Assembly: GCA_937880875.1 (NCBI GenBank)
Contig: CALGRI010000243.1
Span: 1-56,776 of the forward strand
From: an uncultured Pseudomonadota bacterium
GTDB taxonomy: Bacteria > Desulfobacterota > Desulfobacteria > Desulfobacterales > Desulfobacteraceae
DNA: 56,776 nucleotides
Reading direction: 5' to 3'
The position numbers were made by a program, and so were the translations under genes. A model generated the notes under the pieces. The model did no database searches and had not been told where the DNA came from. It saw only the letters and a program-made list of their open reading frames with translations. Below are positions 53,941 to 56,776 of this stretch, in pieces (the stretch's first letter is position 1; each line of letters opens with the position of its first letter).

Positions 53941-55360
53941 TCCCAGAATTGAGAGTGAAAGACCCAGAGATGAATGTGGTGTTTTTGGACTGTATAGACA
54001 TACCGAAGCTGCAAAAATCACCTATTTTGGCCTTTATGCCCTCCAGCACAGGGGCCAGGAAAGTGCCGGCATCTCTGTAAACCGGGGGGAAAATGATAAG
54101 ATTTTCTCTCACAAGGGTATGGGGCTTGTTCCGGAAATCTTTAACATTAAGGATCTTGAAAGAATTGAAGGCGGTTCCGCCATCGGTCATGTCAGGTACT
54201 CCACCACGGGAGATTCTGTTATAACCAATGCCCAGCCCTTTGTTGTCAACCACAGGCACCGCTCCTATGCCGTGGCCCACAACGGAAATCTTGTGAATGC
54301 CCACATCCTTAAAGAAGAGCTAGAAGAAAAGGGCTCCATCTTCCAGACCACTATGGATTCAGAGGTTTTCCTCCATCTGTTTATTAAAAACCTTATTAAA
54401 GGTGATGTTGAGAGTGCTGTTTTAAGGGCTGTTTCAAAAATTGAAGGGGCCTATTCCATGATCCTTTTAACCTGTAAGGGAGAAATCATCGGAATAAAAG
54501 ACCCTAATGGCTTCAGACCTCTGGCTCTTGGAAAACTAAACGGTCATTATGTCCTGGCATCTGAAACATGCGCCTTTGATCTGATCCAGGCCGAATTCAT
54601 CCGGGAACTTGATCCAGGAGAGATCGTCATCATTAATGAAGACGGCATTAAAAGCATTAAACACCCCAAAGCTGCCAAGCATAAATCCTTATGCATATTT
54701 GAATATATTTACTTTGCAAGACCCGACTCCACCATTGACGGAAAAAATGTCTATGAGATGAGAAAAGCTTTTGGCCGACGACTGGCCAAAGAAGCCCCTG
54801 TGGACGCTGACCTTGTCATGCCATTCCCGGATTCAGGCAATTATGCTGCCATCGGCTATGCCAGGGAATCGGGTATCCCCTTTGAAATGGGCATGATAAG
54901 GAACCATTATGTGGGTCGAAGCTTTATCCAGCCCACCCAGTCCATGCGGGAATTTGCCGTCCGGGTGAAACTCAATCCGGTCAGAGAATTGATTAAAGGC
55001 AAAGATATTATTATTATTGAAGATTCCATCATTCGGGGTACCACGGCAAAGACCCGGGTCAAGGCATTGCGGGAACTTGGAGTAAAAAAAATCCATATGC
55101 GGATCTCCTGTCCGCCCCATAGATTCCCCTGCTATTACGGTATTGATTTTTCTTCCAAAGGCGAACTGATTGCTGCCCAGAAATCCGGTGATGATCTCAG
55201 GGATTACCTGGGTCTTGATTCTTTGCATTATCTTTCCATTGAGGGCATGATGGAAGCCACGGGGGTAAAAAACCCGGATCAAAGCTTTTGCAAAGCCTGT
55301 TTTGACGGAGATTATCCTGTTCCTTTTGATCCCAAGTTTACCAAGCAGTGTATGGGATAG
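53933..55360 (+). CDS. purF: Amidophosphoribosyltransferase
   Basis: A 475-residue PurF. The N-terminal nucleophile is Cys15 in DECGVFG after a short propeptide, and RGQESAGI and NAQPFVV follow. The phosphoribosyl-binding motif is [13 protein letters not shown] near 358. Cysteines in [13 protein letters not shown] and [10 protein letters not shown] mark the [4Fe-4S]-containing Bacillus-type enzyme, which is processed and oxygen-sensitive. It makes phosphoribosylamine, the first step of purine synthesis. ATG 53933 overlaps the carB stop by eight bases and is preferred to 53894, which lies inside carB. Confidence 0.95.
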   Translation: MDNPRIESERPRDECGVFGLYRHTEAAKITYFGLYALQHRGQESAGISVNRGENDKIFSHKGMGLVPEIFNIKDLERIEGGSAIGHVRYSTTGDSVITNAQPFVVNHRHRSYAVAHNGNLVNAHILKEELEEKGSIFQTTMDSEVFLHLFIKNLIKGDVESAVLRAVSKIEGAYSMILLTCKGEIIGIKDPNGFRPLALGKLNGHYVLASETCAFDLIQAEFIRELDPGEIVIINEDGIKSIKHPKAAKHKSLCIFEYIYFARPDSTIDGKNVYEMRKAFGRRLAKEAPVDADLVMPFPDSGNYAAIGYARESGIPFEMGMIRNHYVGRSFIQPTQSMREFAVRVKLNPVRELIKGKDIIIIEDSIIRGTTAKTRVKALRELGVKKIHMRISCPPHRFPCYYGIDFSSKGELIAAQKSGDDLRDYLGLDSLHYLSIEGMMEATGVKNPDQSFCKACFDGDYPVPFDPKFTKQCMG

Positions 55361-55361
55361 C

Positions 55362-56387
55362 ATGACAAACAGGACCGTTGCATTTTCAAAAGATTCCTCC
55401 AATCTGTTTTTTCACATCTTAACAAAGTGCAATCTTTGTTGTACCCATTGCTATATTAATAAAGATCAGCACGGGGATAACACCCTTGATATTGAAACCA
55501 TACGAAACTGGCTCTTTCTTTTTTCAAATAGGCCTGCTTTAAATCATGGCAATTCAAATAAAGCCGGCCAGACCAACATCATTTTTTTAGGGGGTGAGCC
55601 CACCCTTCATCCTGATCTTTACCTGGCTGTCAAAGAAGCGAAACGTCTTGGCTTCAAATCCATCACAATAGATACCAACGGGTATTTATTTCATAACATC
55701 CTGGAAAAAATTTCCTGTGATGAGATTGACTTTTTTTCTTTTTCTCTGGATGGTGCCACAAGACAGACCAATGATGCCATAAGAGGAGAGGGAAGCTATG
55801 ACAAAGTAATGGAAGGCATCCAAAAAGCCAGCACCCAGAACTTTTCCTGTTCAATGATCTATACTGTGTCAGATATTAATATTCATGAGCTTGAGTTGAT
55901 GCCGGATTTGATTAAAACAATGGGTATCAAACGCTTTTTTATCCAGGTAATTGGCATAAGAGGCAAGTCCTCAAAAATAGACGGGAACCTTCAGGTATCA
56001 AAAAAAACCTGGCTTACCACAATTCCAAAAGTTGCAGAAACGATTGCTTCCCATGGCATTATGGTAACCTACCCAAAGGTGTTTCTGAACAACAACGAAT
56101 CTTTCCAATGTGCGGGCAACGTGGCTGAAAATTATTTTGTATTCCCCAATGGCAGGGTATACCAATGCCCTATTTGCGAAGATTTTTCTTTGCATTCCTA
56201 TGAAATAAAAGACAATCTATTAATCACCACCCCTAAAATTAATGAGAAAGACTTGTTCGGCCTTACCATCCCGGAAGGCTGCGTCATGAACAAAATGATT
56301 CAACCTCAGAACCTTTCTTACAATAAAAAAGGTGATCCTGAGCACAAAATTGCCTGCTGCATGCTCAAAGAAGAGATTTCCATTTAA
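55362..56387 (+). CDS. Radical SAM protein with C-terminal Cys-rich region
   Basis: A 341-residue protein with the radical SAM cluster motif CNLCCTHC (C-x3-C-x2-C, about residues 22-29), GGEPTLHPDLYL near 78 and SLDGATRQTNDAIRG near 130. The C-terminal part has further cysteines (FQCAGNVAENYF, VYQCPICED, GCVMNK, ACCMLKEE) that could hold a SPASM-like auxiliary cluster. Such enzymes often modify peptides or make cofactors. ATG 55362 begins one base after the purF stop; the longer frame from 55302 is inside purF. No precursor-peptide gene is recognised next to it, so the substrate is unknown. Confidence 0.85.
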   Translation: MTNRTVAFSKDSSNLFFHILTKCNLCCTHCYINKDQHGDNTLDIETIRNWLFLFSNRPALNHGNSNKAGQTNIIFLGGEPTLHPDLYLAVKEAKRLGFKSITIDTNGYLFHNILEKISCDEIDFFSFSLDGATRQTNDAIRGEGSYDKVMEGIQKASTQNFSCSMIYTVSDINIHELELMPDLIKTMGIKRFFIQVIGIRGKSSKIDGNLQVSKKTWLTTIPKVAETIASHGIMVTYPKVFLNNNESFQCAGNVAENYFVFPNGRVYQCPICEDFSLHSYEIKDNLLITTPKINEKDLFGLTIPEGCVMNKMIQPQNLSYNKKGDPEHKIACCMLKEEISI

Positions 56388-56399
56388 AAGGAACAAACA

Positions 56400-56678
56400 G
56401 TGTCAAAAATCACCATCAGAAAAGCAACCAGTGAAGATGCTGCACTCATTCTATCCTTCGTACATGAACTGGCCAAGGAAGAAAAGGCTGAACATGAAGT
56501 TGAAACCAGCAAGGAACAGCTGGCAAAAACACTATTTGGGAAAAATTCAACATCGCATGTCATCATTTGTGAAGCCGAAGGTGTCCCCATTGGCCATGCG
56601 GTTTACTTTTTTAACTACTCCACATGGCAGGGGAAAAACGGGCTCTACATAGAAGATCTTTATATTCTTGAGTCTAGG
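56400..56678 (+). pseudogene. GNAT acetyltransferase, truncated after about 90 residues
   Basis: From GTG 56400, with AAGGA upstream, the frame encodes a normal GNAT start: ITIRKATSEDAALILSFVHELA, then HVIICEAEGVPIGHAVYFFNYSTW and GLYIEDLYILES. The next step should be the acetyl-CoA loop (R-G-x-G-x-G/A), but the reading changes to RPILLANYFAFFLFFLFFF and stops at 56768. The break is near 56675, and a minus-strand coding end starts 20 bases later. An insertion or rearrangement, or an assembly join, has cut the gene. Activity is very unlikely. Confidence 0.75.
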
Positions 56679-56695
56679 CCGATCCTTTTAGCGAA

Positions 56696-56776
56696 TTACT
56701 TTGCCTTTTTTCTTTTTTTCCTATTCTTTTTTTCCCAGTCTTCCTGCTCTTTGATTAAATCCTGGTAACTTTCTGT
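56696..56776 (-). CDS. C-terminal end of a minus-strand gene, possibly of a mobile element
   Basis: From the window edge the minus strand reads TESYQDLIKEQEDWEKKN, then RKKRKKAK and TAA at 56696-56698. The strongly basic tail looks like a normal protein end, but 26 residues are too few to name a family. Because it appears exactly where the GNAT gene is broken, it may belong to an insertion sequence whose end lies near 56675. A different neighbouring gene joined by deletion is equally possible. Confidence 0.4.
   Translation of the reverse strand, partial: TESYQDLIKEQEDWEKKNRKKRKKAK

Noticed and set aside
1-56776. CRISPR arrays, rRNA and tRNA genes
   Set aside because: No regularly spaced repeats and no cloverleaf or rRNA-like segments were seen; the only tandem repeat is the 12-bp triplicate at 43073.

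Overview
The window looks like a chromosome segment of a strictly anaerobic, Gram-negative sulfate reducer of the Desulfobacterales (Desulfobacula/Desulfobacter-like). This assignment is inferred from gene content: a phenylphosphate-synthase-type phenol cluster with a tungsten aldehyde-oxidoreductase module, GcvH-like cysteine-rich proteins, a TatT-type TRAP transporter, an NtrC-family regulator and a [4Fe-4S]-type PurF. No rRNA, tRNA or CRISPR array was seen.

Region 1 (1-13160, mostly minus strand). The order is: the start of a DUF3795 protein, a serine hydroxymethyltransferase homologue with several substituted active-site residues, a methyltransferase fragment, a 53-residue YqaE/Pmp3 protein, a plus-strand class I methyltransferase, a membrane-anchored protein of unknown function, the membrane-domain set floA / short nfeD / long nfeD closed by a strong terminator, an RND efflux pump with its adaptor, a flavin-split-barrel protein, a metallophosphoesterase and a LysR regulator.

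Region 2 (13161-26884, plus strand). This is the metabolic core. A divergent control region holds a LysR-type palindrome directly upstream of a sigma-70-like promoter. It precedes a tightly packed array: phenylphosphate synthase subunits PpsA and PpsB, a UbiD-type (de)carboxylase, an aryl-AMP/CoA ligase, a Tm-1-like (UPF0261) protein, an HD protein, a CBS protein matching PpsC, UbiX, a zinc-ribbon protein, a tungsten aldehyde ferredoxin oxidoreductase-type enzyme, a four-cluster ferredoxin and a sigma-54 response regulator. The likely route is phenol (or a related phenol) to aryl phosphate, then carboxylation to a 4-hydroxybenzoate-type acid, then CoA activation, with an aldehyde/acid or ring-level redox step nearby. 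The presence of only one UbiD, and the HD, Tm-1-like and zinc-ribbon members, make the layout unusual.

Region 3 (26912-37629). Archaemetzincin, two tandem Cys-rich GcvH-like proteins (one without the lipoyl lysine), a PAS histidine kinase, a TatT-DctP-DctQ-DctM TRAP transporter and glnE.

Region 4 (38046-47636). A type I restriction-modification island (hsdR, hsdM, hsdS) with an AlbA_2-type ATP-binding regulator inserted between hsdM and hsdS and an OLD-like ATPase/TOPRIM protein at the end. It is followed by about 700 bases of degraded gene fragments.

Region 5 (47637-56776). An MFS transporter that appears to begin at an AUA codon, a hotdog thioesterase, carA-carB-purF in overlapping order, a radical SAM protein starting one base after purF, and a GNAT acetyltransferase that breaks off where a new minus-strand gene end (possibly a mobile element) begins.
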